The position numbers and the translations under genes were made by a program. Shown piece by piece: positions 33,335 to 44,538 of a stretch of 64,000 nucleotides of DNA; position 1 is the stretch's first letter, and each line of letters starts with the position of its first letter. Origin of the DNA: Lichenicoccus sp963693035 (GTDB taxonomy: Bacteria; Pseudomonadota; Alphaproteobacteria; Acetobacterales; Acetobacteraceae); contig CAXMMQ010000008.1 of NCBI GenBank assembly GCA_963693035.2, positions 124,001 through 188,000 of the forward strand, read 5' to 3'. The notes beneath the pieces were generated by a model. That model did no database searches. It was given only the letters and a program-made list of their open reading frames with translations, and was not told the origin of the DNA.

Positions 33335-34865
33335 CTACGTCAGAGGCCGCCGGCGTCGCACCATCCTCACCCTCGAACCAGTGCGCGCGGGCGGCCATGA
33401 TGATCTCGTTCGCCGCCGCCTCGTCGATCGCATCGGCGCCCAGGATCTCGACCAGCTCGTCGCCGGCGAGATCCGCCAGATCGTCGAGCGTCTTGACACC
33501 CTTCTCGCCCAGCATCACCAGCGCCTGCACCGAGAAGCCGCCCATCTCGGCGACCTCGTCGGTGACCCCGAGCTCGATCCGCTTCTCGTTCAGCGTCTCG
33601 TCTCGGCGCATCAGGAAGCCCTCGGCGCGCCGGATCAGCTCCTCGGCCACGGTCTCGTCGAAGCCCTCGATCTCGGCAAGCTCGTCGACGGCCACGAAGG
33701 CCAGCTCCTCGACCGTGTTGAAGCCCTCGGTCACCAGCAGCCCGGCGATGACGTCGTCCACGTCGAGCGCCTCGACGAACTGGCCGGAGCGACGGCGGAA
33801 TTCCTCCTGCCGGCGCTCACTCTCCTCGGCCTCGGTCAGGATGTCGATGTCCCAGCGGGTGAGCTGGCTGGCGAGGCGCACATTCTGGCCGCGACGCCCG
33901 ATCGCAAGGGAGAGCTGCTCGTCGGGCACCACCACCTCGACGCGCCCGGCCTCCTCGTCCATCACCACCTTGGTGACCTCGGCGGGTGCCAACGCATTCA
34001 CCACGAAGGTCGCCGCCTGCGGGCTCCAGGGAATGATGTCGATCTTCTCGCCCTGCAGCTCCTGCACCACCGCCTGCACGCGCGAGCCGCGCATGCCGAC
34101 GCAGGCGCCGACCGGATCGATCGAGCTGTCGCGCGAAATCACCGCCATTTTCGCGCGCGAGCCCGGGTCGCGCGATACCGCCTTGATCTCGATGATGCCG
34201 TCATAGATCTCGGGCACTTCCTGCGCGAACAGCTTGGCGAGGAACGCCGGATGCGTGCGACTCAGGAAGATCTGCGGCCCGCGCGGCTCGTCGCGCACGT
34301 CGTAGATGTAGGCGCGCACGCGGTCGCTGTTGCGGAAACTCTCGCGCGGGATCAGCTCGTCGCGGCGCAGCAACGCTTCCGCATGGCCGATCTCGACCAT
34401 CAGGTTGCCGTACTCGGTGCGCTTGACGGTGCCGTTGACGATCTCGCCGATGCGGTCCTTGAACTCGTCATACTGGCGCTTGCGCTCGTACTCGCGCACC
34501 CGCTGCACGATCACCTGCTTGGCGGTCTGCGCCGCGATGCGGCCGAAATCGATCGGCGGCAGCGGATCGACGATATGCTCGCCGACCTGGATCTCCGGCT
34601 TGAACTTGCGCGCGATATGCACCGGGATCTGCGTCTCGTCGTTCTCGACGGTCTCCACCGCCTCGGTCCAGCGCGTCAGCCGCACGTCGCCCGAACGCCG
34701 GTCGATGGTGGCGCGGATGTCCTTTTCGTGGCCGTACTTGGCGCGGCCGGCCTTCTGGATCGCCTGCTCCATCGCCTCGAGCACTTCCTCGCGGTCGATG
34801 GACTTCTCGCGTGCGACCGCATCGGCGACCAGCAGCAACTCGGGACGTGAGACGGCCGTGTCCAT
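33285..34865 (-). CDS. nusA: Transcription termination/antitermination protein NusA
   Basis: NusA (526 residues) binds RNA polymerase and nascent RNA, controlling pausing, termination and rRNA antitermination. The N-terminal polymerase-binding domain (LLLVADAVAREKSIDREEVLEAMEQAIQKAGR) is followed by an S1 domain, then KH domains including VGACVGMRGSRVQAVVQELQGEKIDIIPW and LSLAIGRRGQNVRLASQLTRWDIDI. C-terminal helix-hairpin-helix repeats (about 365-490) are also present. A GAGAGGGGGA site precedes the ATG at 34865. It is the second gene of the operon, 24 bases after rimP. Confidence 0.97.
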   Translation of the reverse strand: MDTAVSRPELLLVADAVAREKSIDREEVLEAMEQAIQKAGRAKYGHEKDIRATIDRRSGDVRLTRWTEAVETVENDETQIPVHIARKFKPEIQVGEHIVDPLPPIDFGRIAAQTAKQVIVQRVREYERKRQYDEFKDRIGEIVNGTVKRTEYGNLMVEIGHAEALLRRDELIPRESFRNSDRVRAYIYDVRDEPRGPQIFLSRTHPAFLAKLFAQEVPEIYDGIIEIKAVSRDPGSRAKMAVISRDSSIDPVGACVGMRGSRVQAVVQELQGEKIDIIPWSPQAATFVVNALAPAEVTKVVMDEEAGRVEVVVPDEQLSLAIGRRGQNVRLASQLTRWDIDILTEAEESERRQEEFRRRSGQFVEALDVDDVIAGLLVTEGFNTVEELAFVAVDELAEIEGFDETVAEELIRRAEGFLMRRDETLNEKRIELGVTDEVAEMGGFSVQALVMLGEKGVKTLDDLADLAGDELVEILGADAIDEAAANEIIMAARAHWFEGEDGATPAASDVGAASVGEPGGEEQHHV

Positions 34866-34889
34866 GGGAATTTCCCCCTCTCGTATCGT

Positions 34890-35486
34890 CTAGTGCGTGT
34901 TGGGCGGCATCTTGCGGTGACGCGCCGGCTTGCCCTCGGGCGCTGGTTCCGCCTCGGCATCCTTGGCACCGATCCTGTTCATCCGCGCCGACGCCTCGAT
35001 TAACGCGTCCGTCAGCACCAGCCGGGCGCGTCGCAACTCGGCCAGCGGCAATTCGACCTCGGTGCCGTCATCGAGACGCATCCGACCGATGCCGTCCGCA
35101 CCGCCCAGCACGATGCCGGCGAAGCGCTTGCGCCCATCGATCGGGATATTGACCTCGGCGCGCGCCTGATGGCCGGCAAACCGGTTCCAGTCCTTGATCC
35201 GCGTCAGCGGGCGGTCGATCCCGGCCGAGCTCACCTCGAGTTCCCATTCCCCCGGGATCGGGTCCTCGACATCCAGCACCGCGCCGACCGCCCGGCTGAT
35301 CGCCTCGCAATCGCCGACGCCGATCAGGGTGCCGTCGGCGCGGTCGGCCATGATCTGCACGGTCGGCCGCTCGCGTCCGAGCACGGCGACGCGCACCAGT
35401 TCGAAACCCATGTCGGTGACCGCGGGCGCGATCATCTCGGCGATGCGGGCTTCCAGTCCGACAAGGTGAGGCAGCTGATGATCCAA
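34890..35486 (-). CDS. rimP: Ribosome maturation factor RimP
   Basis: RimP helps assemble the 30S subunit. The protein shows GLEARIAEMIAPAVTDMGFELVRVAVLG, VQIMADRADG, SRAVGAVLDVEDPIPGEWELEVSSAGIDRPLTRIKDWNRFAGHQA and a C-terminal SH3-like part. The open frame extends to an ATG at 35531, but that ATG lies inside a clear terminator hairpin. The TTG at 35486, giving about ten residues before GLEAR as in relatives, is a better start (198 residues). It heads the nusA-infB operon. With a terminator ending about 20 bases upstream there is little room for a promoter. Confidence 0.85.
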   Translation of the reverse strand: MDHQLPHLVGLEARIAEMIAPAVTDMGFELVRVAVLGRERPTVQIMADRADGTLIGVGDCEAISRAVGAVLDVEDPIPGEWELEVSSAGIDRPLTRIKDWNRFAGHQARAEVNIPIDGRKRFAGIVLGGADGIGRMRLDDGTEVELPLAELRRARLVLTDALIEASARMNRIGAKDAEAEPAPEGKPARHRKMPPNTH

Positions 35487-35506
35487 GATGGGCAACGATC
35501 CAAAGC

Positions 35507-35532
35507 AAAAAAGGCGGCCTTTTACGGCCACC
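35507..35532 (-). terminator. Intrinsic terminator between the Ni/Co transporter gene and rimP
   Basis: On the minus strand GGTGGCC, loop GTAAAA and GGCCGCC form a 7-bp stem (one G-U) followed directly by six T residues (35512-35507). It starts 36 bases after the transporter stop. It is the clearest intrinsic terminator in the window. It also lies immediately before rimP, so it could serve as an attenuator for the nusA operon. Confidence 0.82.
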
Positions 35533-35568
35533 CTCCGAGAGATACGGAAGATCAGGAATGAGTGTTAT

Positions 35569-36645
35569 TTAGTCTCGCGGGGTGGGCGTGGCAAGAGCCT
35601 CATCAAGGCGGCGATACCGGTACACCAGGACGGCGGCGATCCAGGCGGCGATGAACACGCCGATCACGATGAAGCCGATGCTGCCAAAATTGTCGTTCAA
35701 CCCGTCGATCCCGTGCCAGAATCGGCCGGACAGGCGGAACTGGTCGCCGATCAGCCCGAGCGCCTCGATCCCACCGATCAGCACCGCGACCACCACCGAA
35801 ACCAGCGTGATCACCAGGTTGTAGTAGAGCTTGCGGGTCGGCTGGACGAATGCCCACTCATAGGCGCTGAGCATCAGGACGCCGTCGGTGGTATCGACCA
35901 GCGACATCCCAGCGGTGAACAAGGCCGGCAGCACCATGATCGACCAGACCGGGATGCCCTGGGCGGCCTGCGTCGCCGAGATGCCGAGCAGCGCCACCTC
36001 GGTCGCGGTATCGAAGCCGAGCCCGAACAGGAACCCCAGCGGATACATGTGCCAGGCGCGGGTGACGAGCCGGAACAGCGGCCGGAACAGCCGCGCCAGC
36101 AGGCCGCGGCTGTTGAGCAGGATGTCGAAATCCTCCTCCACGTAGCGGCCGCCGGCGCGCATATGCCGCCAGGTGCGCCACACCGAGCCCAGGATAAGCA
36201 TGTTGGCCGCCGCGATCGCGAACAGGAACAGGGCCGAGACCAGCGTGCCGACGATGCCGCTGACCGCCCTGAACCGGTCGAGATGGCTGCTGAGCGCGGT
36301 CGCGGTCGCAGCGATGCCGGCCGCCGCCAGCACCACAACCGTCGAGTGGCCCAACGAGAAGAAGAAGCCGACGCTGACCGGGCGCCGGCCCTCCTGCATC
36401 AGCTTGCGGGTGACATTGTCGATGGCGGCGATGTGGTCGGCATCCACCGCATGCCGCAGCCCGAAACCGTAGGCCAGCAGCGCCGTACCGAGGAGGAGCG
36501 GATGCTGCCGGAACACCAGCAGCGCCCAGATCCAGACCGCGATATTGGCCAGCACAAGCAGGCTGTAGATGCCGATCAGGCGGCCGCGCAGCGAACGGCG
36601 AGAGTGCCGGCGCTCGTCGAACACGGCCCTGATCAGGGTGAGCAT
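35569..36645 (-). CDS. Nickel/cobalt permease, HoxN/NixA (NiCoT) family
   Basis: This 358-residue inner-membrane permease has the NiCoT signature HAVDADHIAAIDNVTRKLM in the second helix. LGFDTATEVALLGISA and LFTAGMSLVDTTDGVLML are other conserved family motifs. Members take up Ni2+ or Co2+ at high affinity for enzymes such as urease, hydrogenase or cobalamin synthesis. No such partner is nearby, so the metal is unknown. It has eight predicted helices. It is followed by a strong terminator. Confidence 0.92.
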   Translation of the reverse strand: MLTLIRAVFDERRHSRRSLRGRLIGIYSLLVLANIAVWIWALLVFRQHPLLLGTALLAYGFGLRHAVDADHIAAIDNVTRKLMQEGRRPVSVGFFFSLGHSTVVVLAAAGIAATATALSSHLDRFRAVSGIVGTLVSALFLFAIAAANMLILGSVWRTWRHMRAGGRYVEEDFDILLNSRGLLARLFRPLFRLVTRAWHMYPLGFLFGLGFDTATEVALLGISATQAAQGIPVWSIMVLPALFTAGMSLVDTTDGVLMLSAYEWAFVQPTRKLYYNLVITLVSVVVAVLIGGIEALGLIGDQFRLSGRFWHGIDGLNDNFGSIGFIVIGVFIAAWIAAVLVYRYRRLDEALATPTPRD

Positions 36646-36668
36646 GAGCGTCTCCAGGCTAGCGCATT

Positions 36669-38153
36669 CTAGCGCCGAGCCTCTCCAACGCCGCGTGCCA
36701 GCCGGCGTTCGGCGAGGCGCGCGAGATGCACGAACGGCAGGCCGAGCAGCAGGTAGGCGGCGCCGATCAGCAGCCCGGTGCCGAGATAATCGAAGTAGGT
36801 GGTCGAGAGCCGCACATAGGTCGAGCTGAGCTCGGTGAGGGTGATGACGCTGACCAGCGAGCTGTCCTTCAGCAACGAGATGAAATCGTTGGTCATCACC
36901 GGCACCACCAGCCGGAACGCCTGCGGCACCACCACATGCCGCACCGCCTGCATCTGCGTCATGTTTAGCGCCACCGCCGCTTCGACCTGCCCGAGCGGTA
37001 CCGATTGCAGGCCGGCGCGATAGTTCTCGGCTTCGTAGGCCCCATAGTTCAGTCCGAGCGCCACGACGCCGGCCAGGAACGGGTCGAGCCGGATGCCGAG
37101 GCCGGGCAGGCCGTAGAAGATGAACAGGATCTGGATCAGCAGCGGCGTGCCGCGCACGATCTCGACATAGAGCATCGCGAGAAAAGCGAGCGGACGCGGC
37201 CCGTAGCGGCGGGTGACCGCGAGGATCAGCCCGAGCACCACCGCCAGCACCATGGCGCAGGCCGACACCACCAGGGTCAGTCCGGCGGCGCGTGCGATCA
37301 GCGGCAGGAAGCTCGCATAGCGGCGCAGGCGGTCCGCGAGTCCAGGGATCGGGGCGGTCGCGGCAAGATAGTGCTGCCAGGCCGACGACGGCACGGTGAT
37401 CCCCAGGCCTGGTCCGACGGCCTGGGGCGACGCCAGGTTCCAGCGCTGCAGGATGCGGCGCAGCGAGCCGTCCTGCTGCATGTCGCGCAGCGCCTGGTCG
37501 ACCTGCCCGCGCAGGGCGTCCTGGCCGCGGGCGAAGGCGATGCCGTAGGCGAGGTCGCCGACCGGGGCGCCGACCAGCTTCAGCCGCGTGTCGGGGGCGG
37601 CGTAGTACAGCGCGATCGGCCAGTCGAGCAGCACCGCATCCAGCCGGTGCAAGGCGAGGTCCGAATAGGCGTTGGTTTCCTCGTCGTAGGTGCGCACCGC
37701 GATCGCCGGCTCGCCCTGCAGGATGCGGTCGGCGAGGCTCGCCTTCAGGGTGCCGACGACGTGGCCGCGCAGGGCTGCGAGGCTGTCGAGTCCGGCCTGG
37801 TCTCGCCGCACCACGATCTGCTCGAAGGTGCGAAAATACGGGATCGAGAAATCCACCGCCTGGCGGTGTTCCGGGGTGATCTCGATGCCGTCGATGGCGG
37901 CGTCGTACAGGCCGCGCTGCAGGCCGGGGATCAGCCCGTCCCAGTCGTTCTGCACCATGACCGGACCGCGGCCAAGCCGGTGCGCCACCGCCTCGATGAT
38001 GTCGGTCTCAAAGCCGGTGAGACGCGAGGGTTCGGCCGGGTCGTGGAACACGTACGGCGCGCCGGACTGCGCGTCGGCGCCCCAGCGCAGCGGCTCCGCC
38101 GCGGCCGGCATCGCGAGCAGCAGGCAGCAGCACAGCGCCGGCAGCCACCTCAC
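36669..38153 (-). CDS. Amino-acid ABC transporter: fused substrate-binding protein and permease
   Basis: In one 494-residue chain, a signal sequence (MRWLPALCCCLLLAMPAAAEP) and a periplasmic polar-amino-acid-binding domain (about 22-250; GADAQSGAPYVFHD, GFETDIIEAVAHRLGRG, DAAIDGIEITPEHRQAVDFSIPYF) are joined to a membrane permease domain (about 275-490). The permease has AMLYVEIVRGTPLLIQILFIFYGLPG and the EAA loop EAAVALNMTQMQAVRHVVVPQAFR. Such fusions exist in the glutamine/histidine uptake family. The GTG start overlaps the stop of the ATPase gene upstream (GTGA), making a compact two-gene importer. The exact amino acid is unknown. Confidence 0.88.
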   Translation of the reverse strand: MRWLPALCCCLLLAMPAAAEPLRWGADAQSGAPYVFHDPAEPSRLTGFETDIIEAVAHRLGRGPVMVQNDWDGLIPGLQRGLYDAAIDGIEITPEHRQAVDFSIPYFRTFEQIVVRRDQAGLDSLAALRGHVVGTLKASLADRILQGEPAIAVRTYDEETNAYSDLALHRLDAVLLDWPIALYYAAPDTRLKLVGAPVGDLAYGIAFARGQDALRGQVDQALRDMQQDGSLRRILQRWNLASPQAVGPGLGITVPSSAWQHYLAATAPIPGLADRLRRYASFLPLIARAAGLTLVVSACAMVLAVVLGLILAVTRRYGPRPLAFLAMLYVEIVRGTPLLIQILFIFYGLPGLGIRLDPFLAGVVALGLNYGAYEAENYRAGLQSVPLGQVEAAVALNMTQMQAVRHVVVPQAFRLVVPVMTNDFISLLKDSSLVSVITLTELSSTYVRLSTTYFDYLGTGLLIGAAYLLLGLPFVHLARLAERRLARGVGEARR

Positions 38154-38935
38154 AGGAAATGCTTCAGGAAGCGCCGTGTGTCGGCATGCGCCGGATTGGC
38201 GAACAGGCTGGCCGGCTCGGCGATCTCGACGATGCGCCCCTGCTGCATGAAGGCGATGCGGTCCGACGCGGCGCGGGCGAAGCGCATCTCGTGCGTCACC
38301 ACGATCTGCGTCATGCCGTCGCGGTCAAGCTGGCGCATCACTGCCAGCACCTCGTCGGTCAGCTCAGGGTCGAGGGCCGAGGTCGGCTCGTCGTACAGCA
38401 TCACGCGCGGCTCGCAGGCGAGCGCGCGGGCAATGGCGGCGCGCTGCTGCTGGCCGCCGGACAGGGTGGCGGGATAGCGGTCCGCCACATCCGAGAGCCC
38501 GACCTTGTCGAGCAAGGCCATGGCACGCGCGCGCGCCGGCTCGCGCGGCAGGCGCTGCACCACCCGGGGTGCAAGCATGATGTTGTCGAGCACCGTGCGG
38601 TGCGCAAACAGGTTGAAGCCCTGGAACACCATGCCGACGCCGCGACGCAGCCGGTGCGCCTGCTCCTCGTCGCCCCGCCCCCAGCGCCCGCCAGTGCGCT
38701 GCACCGAGATGCCGGCGACGCTGACGGTGCCCCGGTCGGGGATCTCGAGCAGGTTCAGGCAGCGCAGGAAGGTGGACTTGCCGCAGCCGGACGGCCCAAT
38801 CAGCGAGACCAGCTCGCCCTCGGCCACGTCGAGCGAAAGGCCCTGCAGCACCGGGGTGCCGTCGAACGACTTGTGGAGTTCGCGCGCCCGGACGATCGCC
38901 GGCCCGGTCTCGTCCGGGCCGGCGGTTGCTTCCAA
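38150..38935 (-). CDS. Polar amino-acid ABC transporter ATP-binding protein
   Basis: This 261-residue ATPase of the HisP/GlnQ family has Walker A LIGPSGCGKSTFLRCLNLLE, Q-loop VFQGFNLFAHRTVLDNI, signature LSGGQQQRAAIARAL, Walker B VMLYDEPTSALDPEL and switch histidine VVTHEM. A TTG at 38935, just after the aconitase stop (38937), gives the usual N-terminus. A longer frame to 38986 would overlap acnA by 50 bases. It energises the fused binding-protein/permease encoded next. Confidence 0.9.
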   Translation of the reverse strand: MEATAGPDETGPAIVRARELHKSFDGTPVLQGLSLDVAEGELVSLIGPSGCGKSTFLRCLNLLEIPDRGTVSVAGISVQRTGGRWGRGDEEQAHRLRRGVGMVFQGFNLFAHRTVLDNIMLAPRVVQRLPREPARARAMALLDKVGLSDVADRYPATLSGGQQQRAAIARALACEPRVMLYDEPTSALDPELTDEVLAVMRQLDRDGMTQIVVTHEMRFARAASDRIAFMQQGRIVEIAEPASLFANPAHADTRRFLKHFL

Positions 38936-38936
38936 A

Positions 38937-41630
<2,694 letters not shown>

Positions 41631-41692
41631 TCTGTTCCCCTCCGAGGGCGTGCGCCGCGCCGACCGCTGCTCAGAGCCCGGTCACGCGGGGC

Positions 41693-42382
41693 TTGAACAT
41701 AAACCTAGTGGCAGGCGAGACAAGCACCGCCGCCGGACACCCACCGGCCTGCGTCCTGCAGGCACGGGGCCTGGTCGTGTTCCGCGGCGAACGGCTGGTG
41801 CTGGACGGGGTCGATCTCGAATGCGCCGCCGGCGGCGCGGTCCTGCTGACCGGTCCGAACGGTGCCGGCAAATCCACCCTGCTGCGCGTGCTGGCCGGGC
41901 TGCGGCCGCCCGACGCCGGCAGCCTGCTGTGGGACGGCGCACCGGTGGCGGACGATCCGCTCACCCATGCCGGCCGCGTCGCCTATCTCGGCCACCAGGA
42001 CGCGCTCAAGCCGGGCCTGACGCTGGAGGAGAACCTGCGGCTCGCGTGCATCCTCGGCGGCGGCGGCCTCGAGGCGGCGCTGGCGGCGGTGGACCTGGCG
42101 CGGCTGCGGCAGTTGCCCGCCCGCATGCTGTCCGCTGGCCAGAAGCGCCGGGCGGCGCTCGCCCGCGTGCTGCTGCTGCGCGCGAGCCTGTGGCTGCTCG
42201 ACGAGCCGAGCCTCGGCCTCGACCGTCACGCGGTTGCTCTCCTTGGCGAGCTGCTGGCGGCGCATCGGGCAGCCGGTGGCCTGGTGGTGGCGACCACGCA
42301 TGTCCCGCTGCCGTTGCCGGACGCCGCCATCCTGGCGCTCGAGACCGTCATCACGCAGGACGTGCTGGAACCGCTGGCTTGA
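41693..42382 (+). CDS. ccmA: Haem exporter ATP-binding protein CcmA
   Basis: This is the ATPase of the CcmABCD haem-handling complex for cytochrome c maturation (up to 229 residues). Walker A is LLTGPNGAGKSTLLRVLAGLRPPDAG, the Q-loop region is VAYLGHQDALKPGLTLEENL, the signature is LSAGQKRRAALARVLLL and Walker B is LWLLDEPSLGLD. The start is a non-ATG codon: TTG at 41693 or GTG at 41708. It overlaps ccmB by TTGA. Confidence 0.9.
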   Translation: MNINLVAGETSTAAGHPPACVLQARGLVVFRGERLVLDGVDLECAAGGAVLLTGPNGAGKSTLLRVLAGLRPPDAGSLLWDGAPVADDPLTHAGRVAYLGHQDALKPGLTLEENLRLACILGGGGLEAALAAVDLARLRQLPARMLSAGQKRRAALARVLLLRASLWLLDEPSLGLDRHAVALLGELLAAHRAAGGLVVATTHVPLPLPDAAILALETVITQDVLEPLA

Positions 42383-43056
42383 CCACGCCGGCTGCCCGGT
42401 TTGCCGCCCTGGTGGAGCGCGACCTGCGGCTGGCGCTGCGGCACGGTGCGGACACGCTTGGCGCGGTGCTGTTCTTCCTGCTGGCCGGCAGCCTGTTCCC
42501 GCTGGCGCTGGGTCCCTCGCCGGAGCTGCTGCGGCGCATGGGTCCCGGCATCGTCTGGGTCTGCGCCCTGCTCGCCGCCCTGCTGCCGCTGGACCGGCTG
42601 TTCGGCGCGGAGCTGGAAGATGGCGCGCTCGACCAGCTCATGCTCAGCGGCCTGCCAGCACCGGCGGTCGCACTCGCCAAGATGGCGGCGCACTGGACGA
42701 CCACCGGCCTGCCCCTGCTGGCGGCCGCAGGGCCGCTCGCCCTGATGCTCGGCATGCGGCTTGCAGTGATACCCGTGCTGCTCGCCGGTCTCGGGCTCGG
42801 CACGCTGATGCTGTCGCTGGTCGGCGGCATGGCAGCTGCCATCGTGCTGGGGGCGAGGCGTGGCGGCGTGCTGCTGCCGTTGCTGGTGCTGCCGCTGGCG
42901 ACACCGGCGCTGATTTTCGGCGCGGCCGCAGTGGATGCGGTGCAGGCCGGGCTGGACTGGAGGCCCGACCTGCTGTTGCTTGCGGCGTTCCTCGCCGGCG
43001 GGTTGCCGCTGTGTCCGCTTGCCGCCGGGGCCGGCCTGCGGGCGGCGGTGGAGTAA
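42379..43056 (+). CDS. ccmB: Haem exporter permease CcmB
   Basis: This 225-residue membrane protein has six hydrophobic segments, the partner of CcmA in releasing haem from CcmC to CcmE. FAALVERDLRLALRHGADTLGAVLFFLL is the typical N-terminus, followed by LDRLFGAELEDGALDQLMLSG. The TTG at 42379 overlapping the ccmA stop is the probable start. ccmC, D, E, F and H do not follow; the next genes are unrelated, so the rest of system I must be elsewhere. Confidence 0.88.
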   Translation: MTTPAARFAALVERDLRLALRHGADTLGAVLFFLLAGSLFPLALGPSPELLRRMGPGIVWVCALLAALLPLDRLFGAELEDGALDQLMLSGLPAPAVALAKMAAHWTTTGLPLLAAAGPLALMLGMRLAVIPVLLAGLGLGTLMLSLVGGMAAAIVLGARRGGVLLPLLVLPLATPALIFGAAAVDAVQAGLDWRPDLLLLAAFLAGGLPLCPLAAGAGLRAAVE

Positions 43057-43117
43057 CTGCCGCCAGCGCGACGCGTGGCGCGCCTGGGCGAGGAGGCCGT
43101 GAACAAAACAGGATCAT

Positions 43118-43143
43118 GGAGGGGGTTTCATTAACCCGCCTCC
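43118..43143 (+). terminator. Hairpin downstream of ccmB
   Basis: GGAGG (43118-43122) pairs with CCTCC (43139-43143), and GGGTT with AACCC inside it, giving an about 10-bp stem with a small internal mismatch around CATT. It lies 61 bases past the ccmB stop. No long T-run follows, so it is a likely but unproven terminator or 3' stabiliser. Confidence 0.45.
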
Positions 43144-43220
43144 TGTAACCATCATCAACGAGCCCAAATGCCTCGCTGACCCGATCCAATCATCCACTGC
43201 ACAGCTTCAGGAGCCACCGC

Positions 43221-43655
43221 ATGCTGATCGAGACAATCCTGGACGAGAAGGGCCGCGACTGCGCGACGATCCGGCCGGAGGCGATGGTCTCCGCCGCCGT
43301 CGCCATCCTGGCCTCGCGCCGGATCGGCGCGGTGGTCGTCGAGGATCTCAAGGGTGCGATCGTCGGCATCTTCTCCGAGCGCGACCTGGTGCGCCTGCTG
43401 GCCAAGCGTGGTCGCGACGCGCTCGACATGAAGCTGCGCGAGGCCATGACCTCGCCGGTGATCACCTGCAAGCCGACCGACCGGCTCGACAAGGTACTGG
43501 CGATCATGAACAACCGCAAGGTCAGGCATCTCCCGGTGGTCAGCAATGGCAGCCTCGCCGGCATGATCAGCATACGCGACATCGCCCGCCACCAGCTCAG
43601 CGAGAAGGAGAACGAGGCGGCCGTGCTGCTGGACATTGCCCGCCTCCACGGCTGA
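43221..43655 (+). CDS. Two-CBS-domain protein
   Basis: This 144-residue soluble protein is made of a tandem CBS pair: MVSAAVAILASRRIGAVVVEDLKGAIVGIFSERDLVRLLA (first) and DRLDKVLAIMNNRKVRHLPVVSNGSLAGMISIRDIARHQL (second). Free-standing CBS pairs bind adenine nucleotides or NADH and tune partner proteins; no partner is fixed here. A good AGGAG site precedes the ATG. Its end lies 34 bases before the carbonic anhydrase ATG, so the two may be co-transcribed. Confidence 0.88.
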   Translation: MLIETILDEKGRDCATIRPEAMVSAAVAILASRRIGAVVVEDLKGAIVGIFSERDLVRLLAKRGRDALDMKLREAMTSPVITCKPTDRLDKVLAIMNNRKVRHLPVVSNGSLAGMISIRDIARHQLSEKENEAAVLLDIARLHG

Positions 43656-43689
43656 GATCGCGGGCGCCACAGCAGTCAGGATCCAGATC

Positions 43690-44322
43690 ATGGCCGGACC
43701 GGCGCCCGCACCCTCGAGCCTGACCCCGGACCAGGCGCTCGAGCTGCTCCGGGAGGGCAACCGACGCTATCTCGGCGGATCCCCGATCCATCCGGAGGCT
43801 GTAAGCCGGGAGCAGCGCCTGGCGCTGGCCGAGGCGCAGCAGCCATTCTGTGTGCTGGTCGGCTGCTCCGACAGCCGGGTGCCGCCGGAACTGCTGTTCG
43901 GGCGCGGCTTCGGCGAACTGTTCATCGTCCGCAATGCCGGCAACGTGGTCGATCTCCCGGCGATGGGCAGCATCGAGTACGGCGTCCGGGTGCTGGGCGT
44001 GCCGCTGATCGTCGTGCTCGGCCACGAGCGGTGCGGGGCGGTCAAGGCGGCTCTCGATGTCGTACAGAACGACACCATCTACCCGGGCAGCATCGGCCAG
44101 ATGATCGAGCCGATCATTCCGGCCGTCCTGCAGGCCAGCCGCCCGGGAGCGACCGGCGGCGACGATCTGCTGGACCGCTCGGTCAGGGCGAACGTGCGGC
44201 GCATCGTCCAGCGCCTGCGCACCACCGAGCAGATGCTGATCGAGCCGCAGCGCGAGGGCCGGCTGAAGATCATGGGCGCGCGCTACGACCTCGATGACGG
44301 CAATGTCGAGTTCTTCGAGTAG
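43690..44322 (+). CDS. Beta-class carbonic anhydrase
   Basis: This 210-residue zinc enzyme interconverts CO2 and bicarbonate. Zinc ligands are the Cys in VGCSDSRVPPELLF and the His and Cys in LGHERCGAVKAAL. The catalytic Asp-Arg dyad lies in the first motif. FIVRNAGNVVDLPAMGSIEYGV is also diagnostic. I chose the ATG at 43690; an upstream in-frame TTG adds 18 unlikely residues. It may supply bicarbonate to acetyl-CoA carboxylase and other carboxylases. Confidence 0.93.
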   Translation: MAGPAPAPSSLTPDQALELLREGNRRYLGGSPIHPEAVSREQRLALAEAQQPFCVLVGCSDSRVPPELLFGRGFGELFIVRNAGNVVDLPAMGSIEYGVRVLGVPLIVVLGHERCGAVKAALDVVQNDTIYPGSIGQMIEPIIPAVLQASRPGATGGDDLLDRSVRANVRRIVQRLRTTEQMLIEPQREGRLKIMGARYDLDDGNVEFFE

Positions 44323-44538
44323 GCGATCCACAGGATGGGCTCACGGGCCGCTCCGTCTGCACGCGCCCGCGCTTGCGTGCGGCGGGACACCAGGCTGGAC
44401 GGAGAGCGCCACGCCTGCAACAAGCAGATGCCGCCCGGCCGCGGTCTGGCTAACTCGGAGATCCGTCCCCTGCTGCAATTCGATCCGCACGGTGCCTCAC
44501 AAACCGCGCGTGCCGCGCTCTGTTCCGACTCCGGGCCG

